64,000 bases of DNA from NCBI GenBank assembly GCA_029718625.1, contig CM056391.1:26824281-26888280 (forward strand), read 5' to 3'. The notes under the pieces are model-generated. The model ran no database searches. It was not told the origin of the DNA and saw nothing but the letters and a program-made list of their open reading frames with translations. How positions within the stretch are numbered: the first letter of the stretch is position 1; each line of letters starts with the position of its first letter. Both the position numbers and the translations under genes were made by a program. The stretch comes from Synaphobranchus kaupii (lineage: Eukaryota > Chordata > Actinopteri > Anguilliformes > Synaphobranchidae). Positions 36,002-48,457 of this stretch are shown here, in pieces.

Positions 36002-38820
36002 TTTTAGAGGTACAAATTGCTAAAATTATACTATTTTGTGAAAGTACTTTCCCACAGAATGGTTGTGCTCTAGCTTCCTGTTTTTCCATTCCATTAGAAA
36101 AACAGCTTGTCATAAATTGACCATGAAGAAATGCCCTTCTACATTTGACTGCATGCACTGTATTTTTAAACATTTGCAGGTGGAGGTCACAGTGCAATAT
36201 GGACATGTGAAAATCCCAAAATACCCATCTCAAAAATGAAAAATTGTGCAACAAACAGGGAAGGGGTGAGGATGGGAAGACAGTGAAAGAGATTTCTAAT
36301 TAACAAAAGGCTAGTTTTATGAAATAACATTAAGTTTTTTGTGGCTCTAGTCTACACCCCCAGGCACTGCTGTAAGTGTGTCCCCAACAGAATTTGCCAA
36401 TATTATGCTTTGCGGCCTTCAAAAAGGATAATAATCATTTGACTGTATAAATAAACCGAGAAAGCGGCTGTGCCAAAAGCCATTACTGCCTTTAATTTGA
36501 CTGGTCCCCCTCTTTGAAAACTTCTATCACGGCCTATTTAGGAGGCTGATTGGTTCTGTGCTAATAGTATGCACTCTTAAAATTAATTACAGTTACACTG
36601 ACTCAATTTATACCATTTCTATAATGATCATTTTAATTTCATCAGCACGGCACAAATTGGAGCTTGTCACACTAATGACATCAGTTAAGTGGAGCGTTTT
36701 TCGGGGCTCTTCCACTATGGCCTTGTGTGGGGGTGACACTCGTCCTTTATGCACACAGCAACCCCATCCCCTCCCCTGGTTCCTGGATGCAGGAAAGCCT
36801 CTGCTAGCTTGACGTGTGGCGGTTTCTGCACAGAACGGGAAGTTGCAGGAGATACGGATCAGTACCCTGAGGCTGGCGATTACGTTCGGACGAAATGTTA
36901 CAGGATTCCCTTGGTATCCGAATCACCTGCTTTAGTTTCACAACCGGTGGCTAGACAGGTATCGGTGCTCATCTCTTTGAATAATAGATCATTATCATTC
37001 CCTGCGTTAAAGCCGCTTCACTGTTTAATACAGCTGGTTGCTGGTTCACTGCGCTTGTATGCATTATAATTAAGACTTAAATTAGAATCCAAGATTGGTT
37101 TTTCATGATACTGTAGGAAGCTCATTTGGGTCATTGACAAAGGCAGTCTTTATGTGACTGAGCATCCAAGCTCGGCAAAAAAATGGCATTCTATTAACAG
37201 ATTCATTAAGAAATATCATTGATTGCATTAAAATATTACAATTGTCCAAAGAACAGTAATTAAAATATACAACTGAACTATGAACTATGCGGGGCCGGGG
37301 GAAACATCCAGAAACCAAACAGTCATAATACAATGATGTGGAGGTTATTGCAAATTAAAGATAGAAAATGACCATATTATTATAAATACTGTCATAAGCA
37401 ATAATGGATGCCATCAGAACGCCATTTAGATAATGATACTAAGCTGTTCTTATTCCATCCTGAATGCTTAAGTTGCTGGCAGAAGCATCACTACTGCTGC
37501 CAGAGGACACAGCTGCCAGAGGATTTTCAATCTTATTCCCTACATTTAACATTCCCAATGAGGTTCAGCATTTCTAAAGTGAGCAATACAAGCAGAACAA
37601 CATAAGGACAAAAGTAGCACTGTTTTTCGTTAAACATCATTTTCTACATGCCAACATACAACTATGTGTTAACGGAAGCATGTTCAACCCCCACTATACA
37701 CAATACTGGAATTAACTTATATTCAAAATCCTTTAAAAACCTATTTGAGGGCCGCTAAGTACTGAAGAGCTTTTGATAATTAGCGGGTTCTTTTCTAAAT
37801 CCACTGACTCACTCTAAATCACTAATCACATTTAAAAATGATCTACAACAAACACTTGAACAGTATTTCAAGTTAACTGACAAAACCTATAAAAACGCTG
37901 TACGAAGACCTTGCTGGTCGAAATGTTGTAGTAATAAATTTACCTATTTGGGAGCTTATAATTTCAGAGCGCGGGACTCTTTTATTTTTCTTTCTTTTCT
38001 TTCTTATATGAGCATGTACATATATATTCCTCAATTACGTTACATAAATATCCAGCTAACCAAACAAACGTATGCTGTACAAAGAAAATTGTTATGTATG
38101 CCTGTCTAAGGGCACCTGTGGAGAAACAAATAATCTGTCATTGCTCTACAATACTTTTTTGTCTTTACTAGGCAGTTTTAATTAGTTGTCTGATTTTTAC
38201 ATGTAGAAGTAGGACAGCAATGCCTGTAAAAAAAAGGGCTGAATATTATACAAGTTGGATGACGACAGGGGCTTATCTACAGTTTCATCAAAGAAAGCAG
38301 GAGACCTAAGGCCAGATTTACGAAGGAAAAAGTTGCAGCGTAAAAAAATAAATAAATAATATTACGGCTCTGGTTGCAGTCACAGGTACCGATACATTAG
38401 AGATCGAGTTACCAAGATGGGTTCTAATTACGCATGAAATAAATGAAACGTCCTCATTTTGCGGTAGGAGACACCCATAAAAATGGGGCAGAAACAACAT
38501 GGCATGCTTACATGTCAGATTACAATTAGTAATGAATACAGAGCAACCAAGGCACAAGTAGTGTGAAGAGCTGAAGCGAGGATTCACATTAATTTAATTT
38601 GTATTTATATTTTCATTTATTGATTGCTGCTAGCCTACTGCGTTAGCCTCCGAGGCTAAAAACATTGATCAGCTGTGGACCTGCTGCCCTGCCCAGCTTA
38701 CCGGTGTCTGATCAACCTCAGCGGGCCCATTCCTTGGGCTCGTGTCGGTAAGTCTCGCTCTGAGGAGGTTTCTCCAGTGCCATATTTTAATCAAATCGTT
38801 TCATCGCCGCGGGCTCTCAT

Positions 38821-39884
38821 GTGGATCACAACATGCCATTACTCACCTCTCCATCCGAATGCGACCGACCAGACTGCCTCCACCTGACCCAGACGATTTT
38901 ACAGTTGGAAAAGATGATCTCCATACTCTACCAGGTTCGGCAGGACGAGGAACTTGATTCCCTGGTCGTCTTGGGTCCTGCCATGACCATGACTGCTGGA
39001 GAGCTGGATTCCACTATTCCGTGTCCTGCCTACCATGCACAGGATCAATCTGATCAAGCAGGGAGCCAGGCCTAAGGCCCCGGCCAACTCCACTCCATGC
39101 CAAACGGACCATTGGTCCGCGGCCCGCAGGGGAAGTCATGGTAGGAATCCCCACTCGCATTCTCCTCCAGTTCCTCCTGACTTGCAGCTGTCAAACAGAT
39201 TTAACATCCTGGACGTGCAAGATTTCCCCCCGCTGGCCGGACCCTGCTCTCCTTCACCGTCACCTCCACCTCAGACTGACCCCCCAACCGGTCGAACCGG
39301 TTGGCTTCTCATGCTGGCTGCTCCACGACCCCGCGTATGCCTCCTGCCTAACCGCTTCCTCGCGATCATCAGTTCCCCCTCCACTCATTCCCCCCAACTA
39401 CCCTGGTCATCGGGGATTCCATTGTCCGACACATCAGCTACGCTAATTCAATCACACACTCCTTTCCTGGTGCAACCATTCCCGAAATAGAGGAGAAGCT
39501 TCCCAGCTTATTGGACAGTCTTCCATCTATCAACAAAGTCATTGTACATGTAGGCACAAATGACACTTCACTTCAGCAGTCAGAGCTGAGGAATGCTGAT
39601 TTTATCCGTCTTTTTAATCTCTTACATAGTTGTGGTAAATCTGCTTTTATCTCGGGTCCAATTCCCATGGAATTTGCCGTTTTAGTAGGATCCTCGGCCT
39701 CCATAGTTGGCTTCGGTCCACAGGTCCTGCTCACAACTTAGTTTTTATTGACAATTTTAATTTATTTTTGGATCGCTCTTCTTTATTTACAAAAGATGGC
39801 ATCCACCCAAACAGGCTAGACACCCGTATGTTAGGGGACAACTTGCTCCACGCTGTGCTGTCCCAGTCCGCCCCACGTGATTGA
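38821..39884 (+). pseudogene. L2 LINE ORF1 with esterase (SGNH hydrolase) domain, degenerate
   Basis: The start frame is MDHNMPLLTSPSECDRP followed by a short coiled segment (QTILQLEKMISILYQV). A Pro/Ser-rich linker follows (RFNILDVQDFPPLAG). Then come the esterase blocks: VIGDSIVRHI (block I, near 39410), INKVIVHVGTND (block III, near 39540) and KDGIHPNRLDTRMLGDNLLH (block V, near 39795). Such esterase domains are known from ORF1 of CR1/L2-type LINEs. Frames shift at least twice, so no intact protein is made. Confidence 0.75.
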
Positions 39885-41632
39885 CTATTTACACTAAACA
39901 CATGTCTACCTGACCACACTTCCACTTCCTCTTTTCCTCTGTCTCAATCTCCTGCTCTCGCCAACTCCCCCTTGCAGTTGGGATGTCAATATCCCATACC
40001 CAATAACCCTCTACACTTTAGCCCAGCGCCAAATCACTATAGCAAGATACACAGTATTATAACCCTTCCCATCACTAGCCCGTTTAGACAGCATTACTTC
40101 ACTCACCCTGTTAATTTCTCAAATCTAATTAACATCCCATGTCTCCCTTCTTATTCAGCTGTGACCCCTTCCAAACTGCTGAAACTTGGGTTACTCAATG
40201 TTAGATCCCTCTCTAATAAATATTTTATTATTAATGATCTTATTAAAAAGTACAAATTAGATTTTATATTTTTAACTGAAACTTAGTTGGATAGCAATGG
40301 ATCCACTGTTCTTATTGAGACTGCACCCCCAAATTTCTATTTCTTCAATGCTTTTAGACCAGACAAAATAGGGGGCGGTGTAGCTACCTTATTCTCTGAC
40401 CTATTTAAATGCAAAGAACCTAAGCTTGGGGAATTTTCTTCCTTTGAATACCTTACAGTATCAATGAAATCCTCCATTACTTTTCCTCACCATTAACAGA
40501 CCCCCAATGTACTCCAGTTGCTTTTTCAATGACCTTGCAGAAATAATCTCCAAAATCTCTACAGATTTTGATTGTATTGTTATTTCAGGAGATTTCAATA
40601 CACATATTGACAGTAACACCGATACTCATGCCAGAGAACTTGCTGGCCTGCTAGATGCCTTTGGACTATCACAGCATGTGTCTGGACTGACTCATGAACA
40701 TGGCCACACCCTGGACCTTGTCATTACTAAGGGTATCAGTCTCACTGAAATCTCAGTTATAGATGTTGCAGTATCTGACCATTTATGTGTCTTTTTTAAC
40801 TTGGTAATGACTCCAGTTACACAAAAAAGGGCAAAAACTGTTAAGAAATGTTTTATTGATGATGGCATTAGAGAAACCTTTATTAATTCTCCCGTATCCA
40901 TCACATAATCAATTAATCATCTTGTAGAAAAGTTTAACCACAGAACTGGGAGCATTATCAATGAAATTGCTCCTGTAAAGGTTAAAACTCTTACAGGCAA
41001 ACAAAAAGCCCCCTGGAGAAAAGCTGCTGCAGTACAACTCCTCAAAAGAGAACACCGGCAAGCAGAACGTAAATGGCGAAAGAGAAAAACTCCAGGTTCA
41101 TTATAATAGCTTTAAAGTAAATCTTCATAAGTACAACAGTGAAATAAAAAGTGCCCGACAAATGTTTTTCTCAAAGATCATCAATGACAATATTAATAAT
41201 CCACATATACTCTTCTCTACTGTCGATAGACTTGTGAATCCCCCCTCATCAATACCCTCTGAACTACTTTCAACCTCCAAATGTGAAGACTTTGCTGCCT
41301 TTTTTAACAGTAAAATTATTAACATTAGAAAATCCATCAGCAATTCCATGTCTCGCCAAAAAGCCCCCCTCCCCCTGTACCCAACTGTAACCATGGATCA
41401 TTTTTCACCTATCAATTTATCTACCATTGAGGCTGCTGTGAAAAAACTCAACAACACTACCTGCTCTCTTGATCCTCTCCCCACATCGTTTTTTAAAACA
41501 ACTTTTAGCTGCTTAGCAGCAGAGGTACTTTGTTAACCTCTCTCTCCAATCTGGCATCTTTCCAAGTGCACTAAAAATGGCTATTATTAAACCCCTGTTG
41601 AAAAAGAGTAATCTAGACCCATCAATTATCAA

Positions 41633-42818
41633 TAGGGATGGGAATCGTTAGATTTTATTGATACCGATGCCATTATCGATTCCGCTTATCAATCCGATTC
41701 TTTATCGATTCCTTAAATATTATTTGCTCCCAGGCTATTAAAAGACCAACTATTACTATTACTATCGGGTGGTCATCTAAAATTGATTCAATGACACAAT
41801 ATATAGAAGTATAAAGCATTTGTTTTTCATTCATATTTCTTAGTCATATCATGGAAAATATTTATCTGCTATATTTATGCCTGCACAAGTGGCAGAGCAT
41901 CCAATAAATCAGTCAGAATTGTATAATTCTGTAAATTGAAATGGCATTATAAATGTCATTAGGCTTGATTAATACGACTGCTTAAAAATATCAGACATCA
42001 AAGAAAATAAGAGACACCGGAAAATAATGAAAAAGGACGCGAGAAGAGAGGATAAATTATCAGTTTAACGTTATGTCAAAAAAGATGGCAAAAATATTGT
42101 TGTTTAACCACTGCTCTGTGATTGGGATATTTAGTAGTAACAAAGATCACAAACTTTACTTATGAGTTAGTTACGCTTCTAGGCGTGTTTCATAAAGCTG
42201 CACCGTAACGTTTGCGTTGGTTTCTGTATTACGAGAACAGTTTAAACTGTCACCATTCTCCCCCCTATCTCATTTAGCCTATACATGTACATGGAAGAAA
42301 GATTAGATCTTTCAACGTTACCTGAGGCAAGCTGGCTTCTCTTATTAGCTGAAGTTGACGAAGATTGAAGATGATCATTTAGCTAATTTAGGTTAGTATT
42401 CACTTTCCAAATCTAGACTACTCATCTGTGCGTGGCCAAGCAGGCAATCGTTGTCAGATTAGTCTACCGCCAATCAAAAGACTGTAGTTTTACACTTGTA
42501 GTTGGTTATAGGCTCCCGAGAGAAGTCCACACACTCCACAAATCTGTTGAATAGTTGATCATTTCCAAAGACGATCACAAAATGGAGCTTAAATGATAGT
42601 AGCCTAAATGAGTTTTAAAAAAATGACATTCACATTTAATATTTTTAGACGGGGCGCCAAACTCTGCCTGTCAGCATGCGCTGACTGAATGAAAAACGAC
42701 GGCGCGCATGACGTGACGTTGTTTTGCTATGCGTAAGCTAGCTGTCGGGAATACATGCTGGAATCGATAAGAGAATTGATAAGCTCGAAGGCGTACGATT
42801 CCTCGATTCCCACCCCTA
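41633..42818. mobile_element. hAT-type element inserted in the LINE
   Basis: A 1,186-bp element with inverted ends TAGGGATGGGAATCG and CGATTCCCACCCCTA. The flanks ATTATCAA and ATTATCGT are an imperfect 8-bp duplication (6 of 8 match). Subterminal ATCGAT motifs are repeated on both sides. It splits the LINE between DPSII and NYRPIYN. No transposase frame was recognised. Confidence 0.8.
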
Positions 42819-43142
42819 ATTATCGTCCCATTTATAATCTCCCGTTTCTTAGTAAAACTATTGAAAAAATAGTTTATAACCAATTATATTGCCACTTAAT
42901 GTCCAACAATCACTTTGATCTTTTCCAGTCTGGTTTCAGACCTCATCACAGCACTGAAACAGCTCTTTTGAAACTTGTCAATGACCTCCGTATGAACACA
43001 GACACAAATAAGCTCTCTATTTTAGTTTTGCTTGATCTTAGTGCCGCTTTAGACACTGTAGATCGTGCAATACTGTTGGACAGACTGGAAAAATGTATCG
43101 GAATCTGGTCCAGTCCTTGACTGGTTCAGATCCTATCTTATC

Positions 43143-43208
43143 GATAGACATTACACTGTATCTATTGGGAACCTGATGGATAGACATTACACTGTATCTA
43201 TTGGGAAC
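43143..43208 (+). repeat. In-frame 36-bp tandem duplication within the LINE ORF2
   Basis: GATAGACATTACACTGTATC and the next ten bases are repeated after 36 bp, giving [10 protein letters not shown] twice in the reading frame. Confidence 0.9.
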
Positions 43209-43979
43209 TTTGTCTCTGACAAGGTCAGTATCACTTGTGGAGTCCTGCAGGGTTCTATTCTTGGTCCTCTCCTCTTCAACCTTTACATGCTCCCACTAGG
43301 ACGTATAATACAGAAATATAATGTTCAATATCATAACTATGCAAACGATACACAGCTCTATATATATCACTCTCTTCTGATGATCTTAGCCCCCTGGTTC
43401 AGTGTATCGAAGAAGTTAACAACTGGGTGAATCAAACATCCTGCAGCTTAACAAAGACAAAACTGAAATAATTACCTTTGGCAATAAATCCAAAAGATTA
43501 ATAATCAACAAACATCTCGAGTCACTGTCCTTCAAGACCAAAGACCGAGTTAAGAATCTTGGTGTCATCTAAGATGCTGATCTAAAATTTATCAGTCATA
43601 TTAACAGTCTCACTAGATCAGCCTTTTATCATCTTAAAAATTTAAATAAAGTAAGAGGCTTAACATCTAAACATGATCTTGAAAAATAAGTACACGCATT
43701 TATTACTTGTAGATTAGATTACTGCAATAGTCTCTTCTCTGGTCTCCCCAAAAAAGCTGTGGGAAGGCTCCAGCTTATTCAGAATGCTGCAGCTAGAGTT
43801 TTGACCAGGGTCAAGAAAATGACCACATCTCACCCATTCTTAAATCCCTCCATTGGCTCCCTGTGTCCGCTAGGATTAATTTTAAAATACTTCTTCTTGT
43901 TTTTAAAGTGCGGAATGGCCTGGCTCCTCAGTATCTTTCAGACATGGTTGCAGGTTATGAACCGACCAGGCCCCTTAGG

Positions 43980-44679
43980 TGTCATGGTTGTGCTTGCCTT
44001 TCCCTAGCTCTGCGGGCGTTCGTTACCTGTATTAAGCACTCTATCGGATTTTTCATATTCCACGCCGAGTTTTCGTTTCGCCAGCACTTAGTGATTTCAC
44101 CTGTTCATGGTTTCCGCCGGCTATTTATACTTTGCGTCTTCCGGTATCGGCGCTTCCATGTTAATTCGCTTAACTGTCAAGCCGGTAAGGTTTAGGATCA
44201 GTACGCCCTATCGAACGCTTTGTTTCAGCTTGGCTAAACAACGCGGGTCTTGATAGAAGTACTGTAGTATTCTGATTCCTCTCGCTTTTAGTGCGAGTTA
44301 GTTAGTTTGTTCGGTCGCGCTATTTTTGGCTCTTTCCTACGAGCGTTTCGCCCGATACTTCCGGGTTTGTTTTTCCTTTGTTTGTTCCGTCGCCTCTTTA
44401 GATTCCTCTCTTCTTGAGAGTAGAGGTTTTGTTTTCTATAAGTATTTTCTCTCGCTGACTTATTTGTCAGTTCGCCCAATTCGTTGGGTTGTTTTCTTTT
44501 CTCTCCCCTTTTAAGTCTCCTTCCTCACTCCCCTGTTTTGGGAGCTGGAGCTTTTCTGTTTTCCTTTTTCCCTCTCCCTCCTACAGAGTCCGCTCTGTTT
44601 TATTGGTGTCTCTCCAGAGTCACTTGCCTGAAAACCCTTCTGTCGCGTTTGGTCCTCCAAACTAACTCACTCCCTTACA
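43980..44679 (+). mobile_element. Solo LTR of an LTR retrotransposon
   Basis: A 700-bp insertion beginning TGTCATGG and ending CCCTTACA (TG...CA termini) with a perfect 5-bp duplication TTAGG (43975-43979 and 44680-44684). Removing it and one copy of TTAGG restores the LINE frame across PTRPLRSSYSGLL. A TATA-like TATTTATA lies at about 44122-44129, and much of the rest is T/C-rich. No internal retroelement genes are present, so it is a solo LTR left by recombination. The family is not assigned. Confidence 0.85.
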
Positions 44680-45039
44680 TTAGGTCATCTTACTCGGGCC
44701 TCCTTGTAATTCCCAGGGTGAAATCTAAATCTGGCGAAGCTGCGTTCAGCCATTATGCACCCAGTCGCTGGAACACCCTTCCATACTCTGTAAAGCATGC
44801 CCCAAACTCTTGCCTGTTTCAAGAGTAGACTAAAAACCTTCTTATTCTCAAAAGCCTTTGACTAGTATGAAGTATGATTGTGGATTGGGTCTCTTCTTTT
44901 ATTTCTACCTTTATTTTATTTTAATGTATTTTATTATATTTGTTGTTGTTTCATGTGAAGCACATTGAGCTTCCCTGTTAATGAAATGTGCTATATAAAT
45001 AAAGTGTGACTTGACTTGGCTTGACTAGTGAGGCAACCA

Positions 45040-45540
45040 CAAGAATTTTAATGGTCAACGAGGTACAGCTTCACAGCGTTGTATTACAGCATATGAATGC
45101 CACCAATGGAGAGGAGACAAATTTCAAGTGACATCACATACAAAATCAATTTGTTAGGTATAACAAAACAAACAGTAGAGAATGTAAAGAAAAGATGGCA
45201 TGACGAGAAATCATTCGTAGAAACATATTTTAAATCATGTCTACTTTCCAGAGTGCTATGCATCGGAGGATGCATTCGTTTTAAATATCCACCCCATGCA
45301 GCCCATGAGGGAAACTGCTTTGACTGCCGAGGGCGTGCATACAGCCCAACACCCTTCTCCAGCATCCTGCGAGGAAGTGAACAGGTTACTGCTCAAAAAG
45401 CAGCAGCAGCAGCAACCATTGCTTTGAAAAACTGTCCCACGTCCCTGATGAGGTGAAGAAAGTAAGCGCGGCCATGCGTGTAGTGAGAGGAAACATCCAA
45501 GGGCTGGCCACTGGCATCCAGCAACTGGTCACCGTGTGAG
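45040..45540 (+). pseudogene. Myb/SANT-like domain remnant, probably Harbinger-derived
   Basis: A frame from 45097 reads DITYKINLLGITKQTVENVK, then KRWHDEKS, the third helix pattern of Myb/SANT-like domains in Harbinger second ORFs. Further on (about 45422-45540) another frame reads VPDEVKKVSAAMRVVRGNIQ and ends at a stop. The middle is disrupted. It directly follows the tail of the LINE. Confidence 0.45.
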
Positions 45541-45679
45541 CTACAGGCTACGTATATCAGTGCAGGCAAATTCAAAAGATTCTCACGCAAAGAGGAGAGT
45601 CGCAACTAATGCATTAGTTGCTTAATTAGCCTAATTTACACAATCTCCATCCTGTTTTAGTGCGTTCACTCTAGGCATA

Positions 45680-45902
45680 GGGCGGCAGTGTAGTATAATG
45701 GTTAAGGAACTGGACATGTAACCGAAAGGTTGCAGGTTCGATTCCCTGGTAGGACACTGCCGTTGTGCCCTTGGGCAAGGTACTTAACCTGAATTGCTTC
45801 AGTATATATCCAGTATATATATGTATGAATAGATAAATGTAATAAGAAGTTGTGTAAGTTGCTCTGGATAAGAGCGTCTGCTAAATGCCTGTAATGTAAT
45901 GG
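45680..45902 (+). mobile_element. tRNA-derived SINE with LINE2-type tail
   Basis: A Pol III A box (TAGTATAATGG, 45691-45701) and B box (GGTTCGATTCC, 45735-45745) lie in a tRNA-like head. The tail GCTCTGGATAAGAGCGTCTG and CTAAATGCC is the conserved stem-loop tail shared by many fish SINEs with L2-type LINEs. GGCATA occurs on both flanks (45674-45679 and 45901-45906), a possible short duplication. Confidence 0.85.
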
Positions 45903-45906
45903 CATA

Positions 45907-46044
45907 CACAGTAAAATGTCCAGTGTTAATTCAACTCTAAGAGTGTACATATGAGCCTGATCTGGCCAAAGTAGGCTCATATGTACACTGCTAGAGTTGA
46001 ATCAATACTGTTAGAGTTGAATTAACACTGGACATTTTGCTGTG
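45907..46044. mobile_element. Fold-back MITE (138 bp)
   Basis: Near-perfect inverted repeat: CACAGTAAAATGTCCAGTGT pairs with ACACTGGACATTTTGCTGTG, and inner arms pair TGTACATATGAGCCT with AGGCTCATATGTACA. It abuts the SINE at 45680-45902. Confidence 0.85.
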
Positions 46045-46207
46045 AATATGCATGAACACATTTAACTACTCATGTATCAAAAGTAAAGTTGCAGCGTAAC
46101 GTAATCCCCGGAAATGACATCCTAAGCGAGATTTAGGCCCATTGCGACCGTCTATTAAATCCGTTTTAGATATTGTGACGTTGTAGCAACTGCTATTGCA
46201 TTGGAAT

Positions 46208-46241
46208 ACACACACACACACACACACACGCACACACACAA
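46208..46241. repeat. (CA)n microsatellite
   Basis: About 16 CA units with one CG interruption. Confidence 0.9.
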
Positions 46242-48297
46242 TCCTTCAAATCAGCACGCTTTAAATGCTTTCATCCCTCACACCTTCCTTTTGACACAAA
46301 AAGAGTTACATATGACTGTTCAACAGAAAACAGAGCGCATAAAATGCAGCTGTGCTACCTTAAGCTCGATTAAATAAAATCTGAAAATAGCATGATTGTT
46401 TTTTGTACACGATGTTACAAAAGCACATCACACTCCAGCTGAAAAGTAAAAAGGTTATCCTTCAAAATGCCTCTGCCAGTTTAAAGTAAATGGCTTTTGA
46501 AAAAAGTAAGCTCATTACAGCACAAGAAAATTCTCATCTCTAAACTCTACTGTTGTGACACAAACATTAAAATAACTGCGCGACGCTGTTATTTGGGATG
46601 CTGCTATTATCAAAGCTGTATTTAAGCACAGCTCAGTGGCATTCATACATTCATGGAGTGTGAAACTTAAATGTATGTTGGATTTAACACATCAACCACT
46701 GAAAATTATCTCTTCAGAAAATTGGCAATTTTAACCCATTTGTATATAAAAAGATTAAATCTGAGTACGCACATTTTTTAAGGCACATTTCATCAACATA
46801 TAGGCCTGGATTTAATCCAGTTTTTTTTTTTACTTTTCTGATGCAAACCCAGGTTTTGGTGATCACAGAACTTGCGTGTTTTAAAATAAATAAATAAATA
46901 ATCACATTTGAGACAGAAGATTTGCTTCCCTATAGACCTCCATCGACAGTAATTAACTTAGTATTAAAAAAAAAAATGTCCCTGCATTGACGTAAACAAT
47001 GACAATTACGGCTGGTAAATATATAGGCCTAAATAAGGGAATTTGTAATATCAAAATATTGATCTGTGCAACTGTATTAAGCCTGACTGGCAGCGAGCCT
47101 GATAAGGCAGGACAGGGTGCTTTAACATTTAAGATATTGTGATACATGAAAGCTGGTCAGGAAATCTTCCAGCAACTGTGGAATGTTGCCCTCTAAATTG
47201 AGATCCTCTCTCACACTTCTCAAAAGATGCATATTGCTGATTGCTGTACCAAGACTGCTTGAAACCCACATATGCACTGTATTATGTATGAAGACAGTGC
47301 TGAACAGCCTCGGCTTCCTCTCATATCTGCATTTAGGTCCATTATGGGATTTATTACAATTAAACTATACGACCTTGGGAGAGCAAAGGCTGAAGCAAAA
47401 ACAAACAAAAACACTGCACTGGGAATGACTCCATGTCAGGAGCTAAGAATATGCCGCAAGGAACAAGCCGATTTAGCAAAATAAAACTGCTCTGCCACAG
47501 ACTTGTTACTTTCAGGCGGAAAACAAGCTTATATTACACTTGAATTATACTTTGCCTGACATAAGCTGCAGTAAGTAAGTTTATAAATACTGTACAAGTT
47601 TGCAGAGGGGCATTCCACCAATGTTGTATGGGGAACGGGCGATGGCATGGGAGGGAAGACCTGAGGGTATCGGCACATGACCAAAAAAGTGGGTATTTGT
47701 ACTACATGATATATTAGCCTATACATAAATGATCAAGAACATGTAAATTGCACTTAATAAATGTGTCATAAATTAAAATGTACTGAATAAAAAAAATGTA
47801 CATTTCAAGTGCTTGAGCAGGCAGGCGGTTTTCCGTGATGAACACAAGGGGCTCTATCTTGGCGATCTTAGCGCTTTGTCTAAACGCATGGCGTAAAGTG
47901 CATTTAGGGCGTGTCCACTTTTGCTAGTTTAACAGCGTGTTCTTTGAGCGCTAGGCACGGCGCAACGTGCAAATGGACTGCACCTAGTCTCCATTAATTA
48001 TAGGTGTGTCTTGGGCGTGACATGCAATAAACTAGGGCTGTGACGATACATCGATACAGATGAGTATCGCAATATTCTCTCGCGCAATTTTCGTATCGAT
48101 TCAGTGACTCCCGTATCGATATTCCCTGTTTGGGTTTTTCAGCGCACAAAAACGTATGTACACCTTTAACAGCGCAGCATGCCTGCGGACAGCGCACACA
48201 CGGTATAGCCCCAACCCCTGGCTCAGTGGCTGGCAGACACCGGAGGATGTAGCTAGCCAGCGTTGCTGACATTCAATCACCAGCGCATTTAAATCCG

Positions 48298-48456
48298 TTG
48301 TATGGGCTCATTTGGGGTTTGGTAAAAAAACACTCTCAAGAACAGGACCAAACTCATGCCATCTGCAAGATGTGCCATTCGCGAGTCAAGTACTCTGGAA
48401 ACGCAACGAATCTACGATCGCATTTGAAAAGGCACCACAGCACAGAGGTAACACAG
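48298..48456 (+). pseudogene. BED-type zinc finger of a hAT transposase, truncated
   Basis: The frame reads IWGLVKKHSQ, then HAICKMCHSRVKYSGNATNL, then RSHLKRHHSTE. This matches the BED finger with Cys-x2-Cys and His-x4-His ligands, which sits at the N-terminus of many hAT transposases and ZBED proteins. It is cut by the Kolobok-like insertion, and no RNase-H or dimerisation domain follows. Confidence 0.85.
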
Positions 48457-48457
48457 C

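Larger units (their letters stand above)
39972..44865 (+). pseudogene. L2 LINE ORF2 (endonuclease and reverse transcriptase), degenerate
   Basis: The AP-like endonuclease begins at LLKLGLLNVRSLSNK and includes DFIFLTET, then a TAG where TGG (Trp) is expected. It continues with VISGDFNTHID and VSDHLCVFF. The reverse transcriptase shows [60 protein letters not shown] and NYANDTQLY, where the usual YADD is YAND. The C-terminal part (PRVKSKSGEAAFSHYAPSRW) resumes after the solo LTR and ends FSKAFD-stop. It contains several stops and an in-frame 36-bp duplication. Confidence 0.85.
38640..45028 (+). mobile_element. L2-clade LINE, nearly full length, with two later insertions
   Basis: The element has ORF1 with an SGNH-esterase domain, ORF2 with endonuclease and reverse transcriptase, and a 3' end reading GAAATGTGCTATATAAATAA before a short GACTT repeat tail, as in CR1/L2 LINEs. 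A hAT element (41633-42818) and a solo LTR (43980-44679) interrupt it. Without them it is about 4.5 kb. Many stops and frameshifts make it inactive. The 5' limit is approximate. Confidence 0.85.

Noticed and set aside
45680..45752. Possible tRNA gene (A and B boxes)
   Set aside because: The boxes belong to the head of a SINE whose tail follows directly; the cloverleaf is not maintained.
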